NCBI GenBank assembly: GCA_018292915.2
Contig: JACVVK020000148.1
Coordinates: forward strand, 994,501-1,058,500
Length of the DNA: 64,000 nucleotides
Source of the DNA: Batillaria attramentaria
Lineage: Eukaryota; Mollusca; Gastropoda; Batillariidae
Direction: 5' to 3'
The notes under the pieces are model-generated. The model was not told the DNA's origin and ran no database searches. It saw only the letters and a program-made list of their open reading frames with translations. Below, piece after piece: positions 13,601-23,287 of this stretch (positions within the stretch are counted from its first letter, which is position 1; every line of letters begins with the position of its first letter). The position numbers were made by a program, and so were the translations under genes.

Positions 13601-16600
13601 ACATGAAAAAGATCCTACTGATTCCATGCGCATACTTGTATGGTTCACTGGGGTGTTCACGTGTGGCCAACTCCTTTTCTGGTACCACACTCTCCTTATA
13701 CAGAAATCCCCATTCAAAGATGCCACGGTGATGTCGGGAGTCATAAACAGAGTAGTAGGCCATTGTGTCCCAGTTTATTCCGTCCACAATTGGAACTGCT
13801 AGAATTGTCCTGAAAACAAACAGACGATCCTAAACATTTGCTGTTCATGACTTGTGTGCCAAACACGCATGCAGTCCCTCTCTCTTCTCTCTCTGCGACT
13901 CAGAGGCACTCAAATTAAACTGTATAATAATTAATGTATTAAAAAAAGAAAAGGGGGGGGGGGGGGTCAGAAAGAGGATGAGAGAGAGTGTGTGACAGAA
14001 TATGACAGACAGACAGTTCTGGAAAAGAAAAGTACAGTTTTATCAGCTCAAGTACTAAAATGTTAAAATGGCTAAACACACACACACACAAACTTCGCTT
14101 CATATCAGATCTACTGGGTTCCAGTCTGCCCAGTGTACACCAAGGAGATGCATGTGACAGATGACTGCCGCTACTCAACTAACGTACAGAAGATAAATGA
14201 CAAGAACAAAGCCTCCAGTCTGACACTTTAATAAAAAAAAAAAAGAAATTGTGTGTGTGTGTGAGGGGGGGGGGGGGGGGGGAGGGGGAGGGAGGGAGTA
14301 AAGTAAAGAACATAAATGTTCTTACCTGTCATAGTTGATGCGAGACAGAAGCGGAGGCAACCAGTTGCGATTGCACTCACAGTGGGCATCCAGAAAAACA
14401 ATGACGTCACCAGTGGAGAGCTCAGCACCACGATTTCGAGCCTGTATAAGCCCAAGACGTTCCTTGTTCCTGTACACCTTCACTTTGCCATTCCATTGCT
14501 TGATGTATTCTTCTAAGGGCCCTTTCAAGAAATCTGGCCACAAGACAACCAGGGTGATGGTTGGGGGAAAGGAAAACATGAACTTAAGTCTTATTTAAAA
14601 ATTATGAAAATATACTTCAAAGCAGACACAGCATCTCATAATACATGTACTCATGTACGGTACTATGGCGAAAGGAGTTATGCATTTACATACAGGGTAT
14701 ACGGAAAGGCGCCATCTATTGCACGTGTGCATCTAGTTTTCCACTCCTGGAAAGACCCTACCCATGTATACCCATCAACTCTGGATGCAGAGACACCTTC
14801 TGGTTCAACTGTTTTTGTTTTTTTATTGTAACTGTTTTAGCTTTGAAGTTTGGCCAGTAAAAAAATTAAGTCACTAGCCAAGGGTTAGTGTGGAAAAAAT
14901 TCAGACTGGGGAACTGCTGAGGGCAAAAAACACTGAAACCTAGACCAGGGTGCAGAGGCAGCGTCCTGCTGGGGGACCACGGGGGCAATGCCCCACTTAA
15001 GAAAACAAATTTTAGCTTTTTTGAAGGCATTTAGCAGCCTCCCTTGGCACCTAAAAGTAAAATACATGTACTGACACTCAAACCTTAAAAAATGAAGTAA
15101 AACTGTCTCATTATATTTGTATCCATACATGACTGTGGGCAATCTTTTTCCTCCTTCTTTTCCTTTGGCTGAAACTTAGATTTTTTGGCTGAAAGAATAG
15201 TAAATCTGGCAGAAAATTGCCCAATGACTGAAAACTCCCCAGCCTGAAAATTAGACTTTAAGGGCTGGGAGTGAAGGCCACCGACGGAAACTGATGCAGG
15301 CAGGGTTTGACAATACATCACTTCTTTATACACTATACACCACCCACGTATAACTATAAGAGACATGCACCATTTTAAACTGCCTGCATGACTCAGACCG
15401 TGGGCCACTCAGCTGCCGGTAACGCACTCATTTCAAATACACGAACAATGTTTCAAAGCAAACTCACCTTTATCACTGTCATCATCAACCATCACAACTT
15501 CATGCAGGAGATGTGGGGGTGAGGTGTTGATGACGCTGTGTACTGTTCTAACCAGTGTTGACCACCCCTCATTGTGGAACACCAGAATCACACTTGCTGT
15601 TGGCAGTTTTTCCGGGTAGTGCCAGTATTTACATCTGATTGAAAAATATTCATGAATAAGAAGTGCTATGTGTGTATAAGAAGATAAAGATATGCTAAGG
15701 ATGGATGCGAGTGTGAATGGAGGGTGGTGGGGAGAAGGGGGTTGGGGGGAATCACAGAAACTGAAAAAGTGTAGTGTATGAAAGATCAAATCAGAATTTG
15801 CACATGTATGCATGTTTTCACTTGAGTAACATCCAGTAAAGGTGGAGTTATTTGGATTCCACAGCCACCACCACCAGCACGACCTAGTTCAGGCAGACTG
15901 CACACAAGCTAGATCAAAGCCTGCTTCAAACTGTTGTCAAACTCACTCTTCCATTCGGGTGTCTGGGATGGAGCGATTCATGGCCACTTTGTCACTGGCC
16001 ACCATGTTGAAGCCAAATTCCCTCACTGTCTGATCGGCCTTTGCCTTCTCTTCCATGCTGGTGTGGACTGCTTTTCCTTCCTCTCCTGTTTACAGGTACA
16101 CATATTCAAACCATAAACAAACTCACATGGTGACAACCCAACCATCCCAAAATGACAAGGAATGAACTCATTCCCACCCCCACCCCCCTTGGACAAAATA
16201 CTTTTTTTTTTAAGTGCTTGAAACAAAACAAAAGTCCCGAACATGCAACACATTTTCAGAGTCCTAATCAACCTAATTAGGTGATGATAAACATAATTAA
16301 GGAAACTGTGACCCAAAACCCTCTGGCTCTGCAAATGCATGTCCAGCTCCAACTTCTCAACCCATAGCAAAAAAAAAAAGAACTAAATTATATGAATAAC
16401 AGTTTGTTTGTTTTTTTAAAACGGATATCTACTTTACTTCTTTAAAGTGATACTGTACCAATCACACAAAAAGGTAAGGTTGGCGAACTGACTTATGAAC
16501 AAACATGGCATGACCTACACTTCTATTCACATCTTCATATTTATTATTTAACAAGTAAACAACCAAGGATGAACTTTCTTGATCACCATTTACTACTGGT

Positions 16601-19116
16601 AAGCACCTAAACCTCCCGAGCAGGATATGATGAAAACAGAGAAAAATTAAAATTTATCACAACCACTGCAGCCCAGTTGCGATCACCTTAGTTTGATCTA
16701 ACATCAATGTTCCTCCTCCATTAACTAATGTTTTTTTTTGTTTGTTTGTTTTTGTTTTTTTCTTCTTCTTCTTCTCTTTTTTTCTCTCTTCTTTTTTTTT
16801 TTTTTTTTTTTAGCCTCAGTTGCATGCAGGTAACTAATGGAAGTAGTGAGTACTACTAGTAGTACTAGTAGTCAAGCATTGAAGCAAGTTCATCGCCCTC
16901 CCGCTCTTCTCCCCAACACCTCTGGCCATTAGAATCAGATCATGCCATACGGGTGCGCATAACACAAACAAAGATCTGCCTATATATGTATGTATATATA
17001 CTTTGCTGTTCTAAATCATTCTAAGTTAGTTTGAAGTTTGTTCCATTTCACATTTTGTATGTTAAATGTGTTTTTGTTTTAAAATGGCAAGTTTGAACTG
17101 AAAGCCAGTTGACACTGAGACCAACAACTCTTACTGTTTTCAAATAAATGTTATTTCAGTTTCAGTTATCTTAAAACATACAGGAATGTATGGTGTTTTC
17201 TACTACCCAAACTGCCTGGTCAGCGAAATAGGGAAAAGGCGAAAACTACCCGACTAGTTGGGGGAATAGCCTCCACCTTAACCGACCATCAGACAGACTA
17301 CAAGCTCACCTGGCTTGTAAATTTTTGGTGGCTCTGGTGGCTCATAGTTTCCAAGAACACCTTTCTTGAAGATAGCAGCTTGTCCCTTGGGTCGTCGCTG
17401 CACTGTATCAGACCGGTCTGTATCATCTTCATCTGCCTGTCCTCCATGATGCGGGGGCATGGGTACAACATTATCTTTATTCTTTTCTTTAATCTGCTTG
17501 GGTTTGTTGAAAAGGAAGGCCTCTTTCTACCATAAGGAAAAAGCACAGAAAGATGTGAGTCAGAAGTCAATATATTACTAAAACACAACTGCTGCAAACA
17601 CAAGTACTTACCAATAATAAGTACAGTAAAAAACTTCTTCTGCAGTACATTTTCCTTTTGGTGTTTTCACTAACTAGTGCTAAGCCGGTATAGATCACCC
17701 ACTAGGGGTGCAAATGTATCCCGGTCACATGCAGGAGGAGCAAATGTACTCCAGCTCTCCACTCAGCAGGGCAATTGTAGCCCGCCCTTTAGTCCGGTCA
17801 GCTCTTGTGATATTTCCGCGCTATTTTCATCAAAAGGCTCTTTCTGGAAAGCGAAACAGGCACCCTGTCCGGCGCACCTGGAGTACACTTGCTGCCCCTG
17901 CAAATGACTGGTATACATTTGCACCCCCTAAAGGTGCGTCTTAACTAGCAATGGACAACGCCAAAGTTTTGTTTGCGAAGGAAAAAATCCTGCGGCCACA
18001 AAAAAGTTTTGTTCGCTGAAGCCTTTTTGGCCTGTTCGCGCCTTAGACCTGCAATACAAAGAACAGCAAACAAAGCCAAATGGTTTTCTGACTGGCTATC
18101 TGATTTCAAGATTGAGGAGGGTTGCGCTCACATGTGGTCAGTGTCGGTTCAAGTTTACAAGCATTAATTTCAGCACTAATTAATGAGTTCCTTGGTGCAT
18201 TTGGAACACATTAATCAGTTAGGATAATGTACCGTTGACTTTTAATGCTACAGTTGATGCCAGAATGCAAAATATCTGTAATTATGGCGTTTTCGCTTAA
18301 TGCTGACGCCATTGACCGCAGAGTCCTGGTTAGCGCCATCACATGGTGAGTACCGAATCAAAGTTTCAATTGCTGATATTCGGGTGTCTATTAGTTTCAT
18401 GGCTCACTTTGATCACACTGATTAGTTATAGTGAAGAGTTTGGTTCTGTTGCTAAAGTTGCTGCAAAAATGTGATATTGCTGTCAGTATGATATTTTTGT
18501 TCCTATTAAATTTTGTGCTAGACCAGTCCGCTAAGCAGGTGTATTGGCTTGTCTCTCGGTTCAATGTTTTAGCTGTTGATTATTTCAGTAATTAATGGAA
18601 TTCACAGCACAGTTGGGTCACATCAGTCAGTTAAGATAGTGTCCATTTTAGTGATTAAGGCCATGTTTTGATTCATATCTATAGCTCCTTGATTTCCCCC
18701 AAATGCCAGTCACTACGACTATAAGCACTTTGCCGGTAACTCACATTCAGCGCCATTCTTGTTCACGAGTGAGTTTTTACACCCAGTCAAGACAGGCTTT
18801 AACAAGCGAACTATTCCAGCTGAGCTTAACCAGTGACTCGGGCCTTAGTCAAGGGAAAGCATACATTTTTCCAACATACAGGTATAAATATACAGGTATA
18901 AATCTATGCTTCAATTCGTGACTGTCAACAGAATAACTCAAAGGCAGTCCGGATACAAACAAAAGGTGGGCTTACATCAAAGGACAGGAAGTCTGAGCTT
19001 TTCCTCTTTTCGCCAGAGCTTGAGAAGTGGAACACAAGAAACACGCACAAGAGGAAAAATACGCCTATCACAGACAACTTCAACAACCGACGTCGGCGAA
19101 GGAACAACACCCTCAT
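6578..19116 (-). CDS. GALNT7: Polypeptide N-acetylgalactosaminyltransferase 7 (GALNT7-like), complete 12-exon coding region
   Basis: A Golgi type II membrane enzyme of the GT27 family that transfers GalNAc from UDP-GalNAc to Ser/Thr to start or extend mucin-type O-glycans; vertebrate GALNT7 prefers peptides already carrying GalNAc (family knowledge). Coding exons in transcript order are 19116-18976, 17526-17310, 16085-15947, 15634-15468, 14533-14326, 13809-13636, 12814-12697, 11956-11831, 11030-10809, 10212-10108, 7374-7249 and 6718-6578. They sum to 1884 bp (627 residues plus stop), with every junction AG/GT and every phase compatible; human GALNT7 is 657 aa. The order is: four Arg then a membrane anchor (about 14-31), stem, GT-A domain with [14 protein letters not shown] (DxH, about 270-272), WGGEN (about 378) and CSRVGHIYR, then three lectin repeats (about 505-627) ending in QQKW. 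The GALNT7 assignment rests on [31 protein letters not shown] and the QKW terminus, recalled rather than aligned. Confidence 0.87.
6719..7248 (-). other. GALNT7 intron 11: homopolymer and purine tracts only
   Basis: It contains a C/A homopolymer block near 6900-6938 and an (AG)n/G-rich block near 7147-7192. I see no coding or mobile-element signal. Confidence 0.6.
7249..7374 (-). CDS. GALNT7: GALNT7 coding exon 11: lectin repeat beta
   Basis: 42 codons, phase 0 at both ends; acceptor GCATTGCAG|CTG, donor GATGAG|GTCAGT. It encodes [18 protein letters not shown] and PTGPWEFDE. The RCID motif keeps the Asp used for GalNAc binding in GALNT lectin repeats (family knowledge). Confidence 0.9.
7375..10107 (-). 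other. GALNT7 intron 10: large intron with a full SINE
   Basis: It holds the family C SINE at 8683-9178. The rest (7375-8660 and 9200-10100) has only short open frames without recognisable domains. Confidence 0.6.
8683..9178 (-). mobile_element. tRNA-derived SINE, family C, full copy with 16-bp target duplication
   Basis: Read on the minus strand, it starts with a tRNA-like head (box A TAGTGTAATGGTTAGCAC, box B GGTTCGAGTCT), has a body of about 420 bp and ends in a poly(A)-like tail (a T-rich run at 8681-8695 on the plus strand). It is flanked by perfect repeats AAGACAACAGCTCTCT at 8667-8682 and 9179-9194, which fixes its ends. Parts of the body recur at 12303-12602 and 40889-41085. Confidence 0.85.
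10108..10212 (-). CDS. GALNT7: GALNT7 coding exon 10: lectin repeat alpha
   Basis: 35 codons, phase 0 at both ends; acceptor GTGCTGCAG|GTG, donor AACCAG|GTATTG. It encodes [10 protein letters not shown] and [13 protein letters not shown], the first ricin-type (beta-trefoil) repeat; CWD stands where CLD is usual. Confidence 0.88.
10602..10666. repeat. (TG)n microsatellite followed by alternating CG/CA
   Basis: About 30 uninterrupted TG units are followed by CACGCGCGCATGCGCGTGTG to about 10685. It lies in GALNT7 intron 9. Confidence 0.95.
10809..11030 (-). CDS. GALNT7: GALNT7 coding exon 9: end of catalytic domain and linker
   Basis: 74 codons, phase 0 at both ends; acceptor CTGCACAG|AAC, donor GGAGAG|GTATGC. 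It encodes [19 protein letters not shown], then [14 protein letters not shown] and the Pro-rich linker ending KAWGE. This is the segment most like vertebrate GALNT7. Confidence 0.93.
11831..11956 (-). CDS. GALNT7: GALNT7 coding exon 8
   Basis: The acceptor is TTTTGACAG|GTG and the donor CTTGTG|GTGAGT; 42 codons, phase 0 at both ends. It encodes [20 protein letters not shown], containing the conserved catalytic-domain Cys residues and the His of GHIYR. Confidence 0.9.
12107..12285 (+). mobile_element. Degraded SINE family D body fragment
   Basis: It shares with 25983-26080 the sequence order GGTGGGCAGGAAT.TGGTTG, TT.CAGACT.GTTTA and GCCT...TCGCCT/TTGCCT. The tRNA-like head is missing, so it is a truncated or decayed copy. 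Confidence 0.5.
12303..12602 (-). mobile_element. SINE family C, truncated copy
   Basis: It matches the tail-side 300 bp of the family C copy at 8683-9178, in the same orientation. It stops before the tRNA-like head, so it is 5'-truncated. It ends about 95 bp from GALNT7 exon 7. Confidence 0.75.
12697..12814 (-). CDS. GALNT7: GALNT7 coding exon 7: Gal/GalNAc-transferase motif
   Basis: The acceptor is GTTTTCAG|A. It encodes [20 protein letters not shown] and [18 protein letters not shown] is the signature of the acceptor-side catalytic motif. The donor AAG|GTGTGG is weaker than the others, and exon 8 begins with the same GTGTGG. Confidence 0.93.
12815..13635 (-). other. GALNT7 intron 6: nothing recognised
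   Basis: AT-rich DNA without repeats of the families found elsewhere in the window and without coding signal. Confidence 0.5.
13636..13809 (-). CDS. GALNT7: GALNT7 coding exon 6
   Basis: The acceptor is TTTTCAG|G and the donor TACAA|GTATGC. It encodes [26 protein letters not shown] and HPSEPYK, the segment between the DxH motif and the Gal/GalNAc-T motif. Split codons at both ends fit the neighbouring exons. Confidence 0.9.
13953..14300. repeat. G-rich homopolymer tracts in GALNT7 intron 5
   Basis: Runs of 12 or more G occur near 13955-13966 and of about 18 G near 14263-14281, the latter followed by GGAGGGGGAGGGAGGGAG. The plus strand could form G-quadruplexes; the transcript (minus strand) would be C-rich here, starting about 25 nt after the exon 5 donor. 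Confidence 0.8.
14326..14533 (-). CDS. GALNT7: GALNT7 coding exon 5: DxH metal-binding motif
   Basis: The acceptor is TGGCCAG|AT and the donor GACAG|GTAAGA. It encodes [15 protein letters not shown] and [10 protein letters not shown]; the Asp-Ala-His is the Mn2+/UDP-GalNAc-binding DxH motif. A long G/C homopolymer tract (14263-14290) starts about 35 bp into the following intron. Confidence 0.94.
14534..15467 (-). other. GALNT7 intron 4: nothing recognised
   Basis: No repeat family or coding signal found by eye in about 930 bp. Confidence 0.5.
15468..15634 (-). CDS. GALNT7: GALNT7 coding exon 4: nucleotide-sugar binding half of the GT domain
   Basis: The acceptor is CAATCAG|A and the donor AAAG|GTGAGT. 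It encodes [19 protein letters not shown] and then [16 protein letters not shown], the hallmark N-terminal part of the GT27 catalytic domain, ending in [10 protein letters not shown]. Confidence 0.93.
15635..15946 (-). other. GALNT7 intron 3: nothing recognised
   Basis: A short intron of 312 bp with only a small G-rich patch near 15720-15750. Confidence 0.5.
15947..16085 (-). CDS. GALNT7: GALNT7 coding exon 3: stem to catalytic transition
   Basis: The acceptor is TAAACAG|GA and the donor GAAGA|GTGAGT. It encodes [20 protein letters not shown], matching the conserved GFN..SD...NRS(I/V)D segment in front of the GT27 catalytic core. Phases are 1 in and 2 out. Confidence 0.85.
16086..17309 (-). 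other. GALNT7 intron 2: T-rich tract, no element recognised
   Basis: The only distinctive parts are a long T/TTC-rich run near 16730-16812 and a small palindromic CTAGTAGTACTAGTAG cluster near 16855-16872. Confidence 0.5.
17310..17526 (-). CDS. GALNT7: GALNT7 coding exon 2: lumenal stem region
   Basis: 72 codons plus one base. The acceptor is TTATGGTAG|AAA and the donor CCAG|GTGAGC. It encodes a hydrophilic Lys/Asp-rich stem followed by GNYEPPEPP, the Pro-rich stretch that usually precedes the catalytic domain. The split Gly codon joins in frame to exon 3. Confidence 0.8.
17703..17930. mobile_element. Foldback MITE (about 228 bp) in GALNT7 intron 1
   Basis: The ends are inverted copies: TAGGGGTGCAAATGTAT at 17703-17719 against TAGGGGGTGCAAATGTAT read from 17930 inward. 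Complementarity continues imperfectly for about 50 bp per arm (TGCAGG, AGCAA, GTACTCCAG). I see no coding capacity. Confidence 0.7.
18976..19116 (-). CDS. GALNT7: GALNT7 coding exon 1: start codon, cytoplasmic tail and membrane anchor
   Basis: It encodes 47 residues: a short basic tail with four consecutive Arg, then a hydrophobic run (about residues 14-31) typical of a Golgi type II signal anchor. The donor is GAT|GTAAGC, phase 0. The ATG is chosen because the anchor follows at once. TATA-like TTTATAAAG and TATAAAT lie only 20-40 bp upstream, so either the 5' UTR is very short or the start of transcription is elsewhere. Confidence 0.82.
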
Positions 19117-20275
19117 GGCGCCAGAATGTGACTGTCTAATTTATACCACTTTATAAATGGTATCAGACGGAAGGTTACATGCACAGCATTTATGCTACGT
19201 GGCTCCGTTTATCTAGTCTTCCAGTCTTATCTGAGCGCTCCCGAGTGAAAGTGCACAATCGATCACACTGCGTTCGGTTGTACGTTTCTAAGTTTAATCT
19301 TTGTACATAAATTATTGAAAACCCGCAGTTCACTCAACACTGAATTATACTGAAACACCTAGCTGCAAGATGTACAAATCTTTTTTTAAAGCTTCAAAAG
19401 TTTGTATTCGCTGCCAAGTCTGCTATCCACAAACGGTCTTTTCTTACAGCGTGTCCATATCTCCGGAAGCCAATGAATCGATTTATTTCCCCTCGATGCG
19501 CGTCGATTTGCCACAAGATATGAACAAGATGGTCACCAGCCCAGTAGTACAGTCGAGTGAGTGGGTTTACAAAGACTAATTCGTGGCTGAATAATACACT
19601 GGAACACGCAAGGTTATTTGGTATGAATTAAGTCGAATTCGCAGGGGAAATGGAACATTTCTTTATCTGCACATGATAGTATTGTTAACTGAGTAGCCTA
19701 AGGGTAGCATTTTTGGGAAGGGCCGGCCACTGAGGTACATGGTATCACTGATGTCATTATTTTCTGAACTGAGTCGATATGGAAAGCCACTTTTGGCACT
19801 TCAGTTGGAATAGGAAATGTCAGTGCAGACAAAACAGTCTGTCTGTGAGACCTCCTGAAGACATGTCTAAACAAACCAACGTCAACCATACATGCTTCAG
19901 TTCTCATCGTAGTAAATCGCTGTCTCATCGGACACATCCAGACCACCACCGCTGACACCCCGTGTGACGTGACAGGCGGGCGTCGCTCAGTGCGCCGAGT
20001 CTACTAGCTCGTATCTGTTAAGCCTGGTAGGCAACTCTGACACAATGAAATCTACGGAACTTTGTGGAAAAACATACCTAACCCACAAAAATTGGAATCA
20101 CAGATATTGTAGAGAAAAAAGTTATTTGTGATAATGTGACGTAACTAGTAGTAGTACCGAATGTTTTTCCCGTCTACATGTGTCCATGGTATTCTTTAAC
20201 TCCTAACTGTCCACGGACCACCGCCACCGCCCCCCCCCCCCCCCCCTCCTCTCGCCCACACTATATATGGCAAGA
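19117..20275. other. 5' flank of GALNT7; no gene recognised
   Basis: This is upstream of the GALNT7 start codon on the minus strand, so it should contain promoter and any 5' UTR. I see no clear CpG-rich core or initiator. A poly-C run begins near 20230. A minus-strand 86-codon open frame (19698-19958) has no family motif. Confidence 0.45.
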
Positions 20276-20278
20276 CTT

Positions 20279-20640
20279 AAGGCCATGTCACACGAGAGGG
20301 CAAAAACACTTGAAAACATTGTTTTCAGATGTTTCGCTGCGAAACAACGTGTTTTGTCGTGTGACATACTTCACAACAATGTTTTCAAAACATGTTTCGA
20401 TCGTGTTTTCAGTTTTAGAGCCTGCCCTAAAATCCGAAAACATGTTTTGTGTTTCAACCAATGAAAGCCGCCGTGCGGAGTGTCAAGTGACACCTTCCCG
20501 TATGAAGGAAAAGAGACATCGACTTTACCCAGAAACCCCATCCAGAGGTATTTCATACGCATTGAAGTTCTACATACAAGAAAATGGTGTCTAGTAAGGT
20601 AGGAAAATCTTGACCGTAGCGGGACGCGTTTCGCCGGAAT
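20279..20640 (+). mobile_element. MITE family M1, 3'-damaged copy
   Basis: It is near-identical to the copy at 43423-43817 from AAGGCCATGTCACACGAGAG to the shared GTCTAGTAAGGTAGGAA region, then diverges, so the right terminal repeat is missing. Confidence 0.75.
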
Positions 20641-20660
20641 TTCACCGGCTCATCAGTCAA

Positions 20661-21439
20661 GACAGAGCGGGAAGAATAGGTAAAATATATTTCGGAAATA
20701 CCGTGACTGAATGCTAACATGGAGGATGAGTGAAAGTGAGAATAAGCAAATATGTTTAGGGAAATACCTCACCTAGCCTAGTGTTGTTGCTTCAAAATGG
20801 CTGTGTTTGGCGGGCGTGTATACGTCAGATTTTCAGTGACGTGAGTTCGAAAGAAAATGACGTCTAGTAAGTAGTAGTAGATTGCATTATCTCTCATATT
20901 CCCTTGGCCTGCTCAGGGCAGTCTTGTGTATTGAACTGACTGGGTCGCAAAGGCGCCTGTAGTCCTGTAGCTCACCGTCTAACGGGTTACGCAGATTACA
21001 TAATCAGTCTCTCTCCATCCCATATTGCCACTCAACTCTCCCGTGGAGCGCTACCGGCTCGCGACGGTCCCTACCGATGTGCAAGTTCCGGTAGCTTACT
21101 GCCTAACGGGATATGCCGGGTCTGGTACATGTATCAGCAGAGCGGAAAAGACAGGCGCAACGGACCAAACACTGCGCTCGCAAAGCCCGACAAATTAGAG
21201 AAATAAACCGGCTGCGAGATGTTGGCCACACTTAAACACTGTTTAAATTTAAAAAAAAAAAAAACTAAAAAAATGATCGCTTGGTAACAACGACAGGGAC
21301 AACAAACAAAAACTGATTTTCAGCAACAACAAATCAATACAAACACTAAAACATAAAACTGAAGAGCAAATGAGCGTTGCGTGTACTGTGTTCATTGAGG
21401 GGTTGTGTGTGGGTGCGTGTGTGCGTGCGTGCTTTGTCC

Positions 21440-21440
<1 letters not shown>
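20661..21440. other. No gene or known repeat recognised
   Basis: Mixed sequence without family resemblance to other parts of the window. An A-run occurs near 21250. Confidence 0.4.
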
Positions 21441-21442
<2 letters not shown>

Positions 21443-21484
<42 letters not shown>

Positions 21485-21590
21485 GGCACACACACACACC
21501 GGCACACACACACACACCGGCACACACACACACACACCGGCACACACACACGCGCGCGCGCGCGCGCCGCCGCGCGCGCGCACCACCGCG
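21443..21590. repeat. Compound (CA)n / CCGG / (CG)n tract
   Basis: (CA)n is interrupted by CCGG at 21483, 21499, 21517 and 21537 and is followed by a long alternating CG run (about 21551-21580). All of it is alternating purine-pyrimidine and so potentially Z-DNA-forming. The large His/Thr open frames across it are artefacts of the repeat. Confidence 0.95.
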
Positions 21591-21734
21591 CATGCACCCT
21601 TCCCGTCACAGTGATTTGTAGGACTGCATACTTTAGCGTCAAATGCTACAATACAATGGACTAGTTTTAATTTGCTCAATAAACACTGGAAGCGCGCATT
21701 TTAAATGCAGTATGTTCGCCTTGGAATGTACGGG

Positions 21735-22080
21735 ATGTCAAAATAAACAAGGAGGAACGGCCCCGTCCTACCGCAAAGTTGTCTCTCCAAATTTCATGTT
21801 ACTTTGCCTGTTTTGTTGTTATTGTTGCCGGTTCTCCCCTCTGCAAGTCGGGGAGCCAGGGTGGTCGAATGGTAGAGCGTTGGACTTCTAATGCTCGGGT
21901 CGTGAGTTCGATCCCGGCTGGGGCCAAATATTAATTTTGTGCTGGCTTTTTCATCGTTGCCCCGTCATTGATATCACCCTATGTGGTGGAAAAGGACGTT
22001 AAACCCCACCCACCCACCCCCTCTGCAAGTCGTATCAATGACACTAGATCCGCTACGACCTCGACCGATTAGCCACATGA
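21735..22080 (+). mobile_element. Repeat family R1 fragment split by a SINE
   Basis: It runs from AACAAGGAGGAACGGCCCCG through AAAGTTGTCTCTCCAAA, TTTTGTTGTTATTGTTGCCG and (after the SINE) CACTAGATCCGCTACGACC to ATTAGCCACATGACT. The same order occurs at 50422-50550 and, inverted, at 53880-54030. Confidence 0.7.
21851..22017 (+). mobile_element. tRNA-derived SINE, family A, copy 1 with 15-bp target duplication
   Basis: The tRNA-like head has box A GTGGTCGAATGGTAGAGCG and box B GAGTTCGATCC. The conserved body includes GTTGCCCCGTC and GTGGTGGAAAAGGACGTTAA, and the tail is (ACCC)n. Perfect flanking repeats CCCCTCTGCAAGTCG at 21836-21850 and 22018-22032 define it as a 167-bp insertion. Confidence 0.9.
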
Positions 22081-22091
22081 CTTGGGGTTAC

Positions 22092-22824
22092 GGGGGGGGG
22101 GGGGGGGGGAGGAGGAGGAGAGAGAGAAAGGCTGGGTGGCTTCCTTTGATTGAAAAACGCTGTCTGATTTGCCAGACCATTTCCAAGGGTACATGTTTTT
22201 CACGTACATTGTACCCGTTTCAAAGATCCAACACACTAGCCTAGCCGATGAACTGACTGGACAAGGGGCTGAACAAAGACACTGCCGCCCGAATGCAGAT
22301 GTTCTTCTTGTGTATTGCTGCTGTAAGTTCCGGGTCTGCGAAACAGGTACAGTGTATGTGAAAAATGACACGTCCTTTGCGGCCAGTTGGCGGCGACTCA
22401 GTTGTCAGTCGCCAGCTCATGCTTTGGAATTTGGCTTCTTTGATGACAGTGGCGATACGAGTGACGAGTTGCATGATAGCCCGAGTCCAGACAAGTTTGA
22501 CTTGATAGTGTCAAAGTCAGTTCTGGTAGTTGTGAAATAATATTATTAGGCGTCAGATAATTAGATATGCCTACATCCCCACCGCATGCACACATATCCT
22601 CATTGATTTGACACCACAGCGGAAGGTTAACCCAGGGACTTACATAGAACCACAGGCAAAAGGACTTTCTTTCGTGCACTGGTACTATAAAATATCTGGT
22701 ATATAAAGAAGTAGATCGCATTACATGTGTGTGTGTGGGGGGGGGGGGCTCAGACACTAGTTTAATTGTTGAGACATATTGTCCATAACAATGGAGTGAG
22801 CAAGAAACAGTCAAAAAGCGCGCG

Positions 22825-22863
<39 letters not shown>

Positions 22864-23170
22864 AACACTGGTCAACAGTGCCACACTGCACATGGTACAC
22901 ACTAAAGCAACCAGCAATGTTAAACAGTGCTATAAAACAATGCCATCACAACACAGGCGGGCAGCCCGTGAATACGATCTACACACGGCTAGGGAAACCA
23001 CAGTTTGCACGTGAAGCAACACTGAGCTTTATCAACTGTGTCACTGCGGAGTCTTAAGGCATAGAAAACAAACCTTGCCAGGAGGTAGAGGTCAGATCTG
23101 TGACACGAAGAATAGACAATGTGTTCGTTCGATAGTAATTTAAATCTAAGTCTGATAAATACTTGACACG

Positions 23171-23205
<35 letters not shown>

Positions 23206-23253
23206 CACAAGTTTCAAACCATTTGTATGTCGAGAATTATCTTACAGACCCTT

Positions 23254-23280
<27 letters not shown>
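22092..23280. repeat. Simple-repeat-rich stretch without recognised gene
   Basis: It contains a poly-G/GGA run (22093-22125), poly-G near 22736-22748, (CG)n(CA)n at 22818-22861, (GA)n at 23173-23201 and (CA)n at 23256-23286. Inverted segments near 22196-22221 and 22336-22361 (TTTTTCAC/GTGAAAAA with GGGTAC-like cores) hint at a decayed foldback element. Confidence 0.5.

Positions 23281-23287
<7 letters not shown>

Noticed and set aside
19698..19958. 86-codon minus-strand open frame upstream of GALNT7
   Set aside because: Could be a 5' exon, but no recognisable domain and the GALNT7 start codon with its anchor lies downstream; not enough support.
21851..21925. Apparent tRNA gene
   Set aside because: It has box A and box B, but it is the head of a SINE with body, tail and target duplication, and recurs several times in the window. 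The same applies to the tRNA-like heads near 9113-9178, 25920, 35000, 40140, 45650, 50740 and 53680.
22169..22540. 123-codon open frame near 22.3 kb
   Set aside because: No domain, no splice or start context, and it crosses an inverted repeat; not called as a gene.
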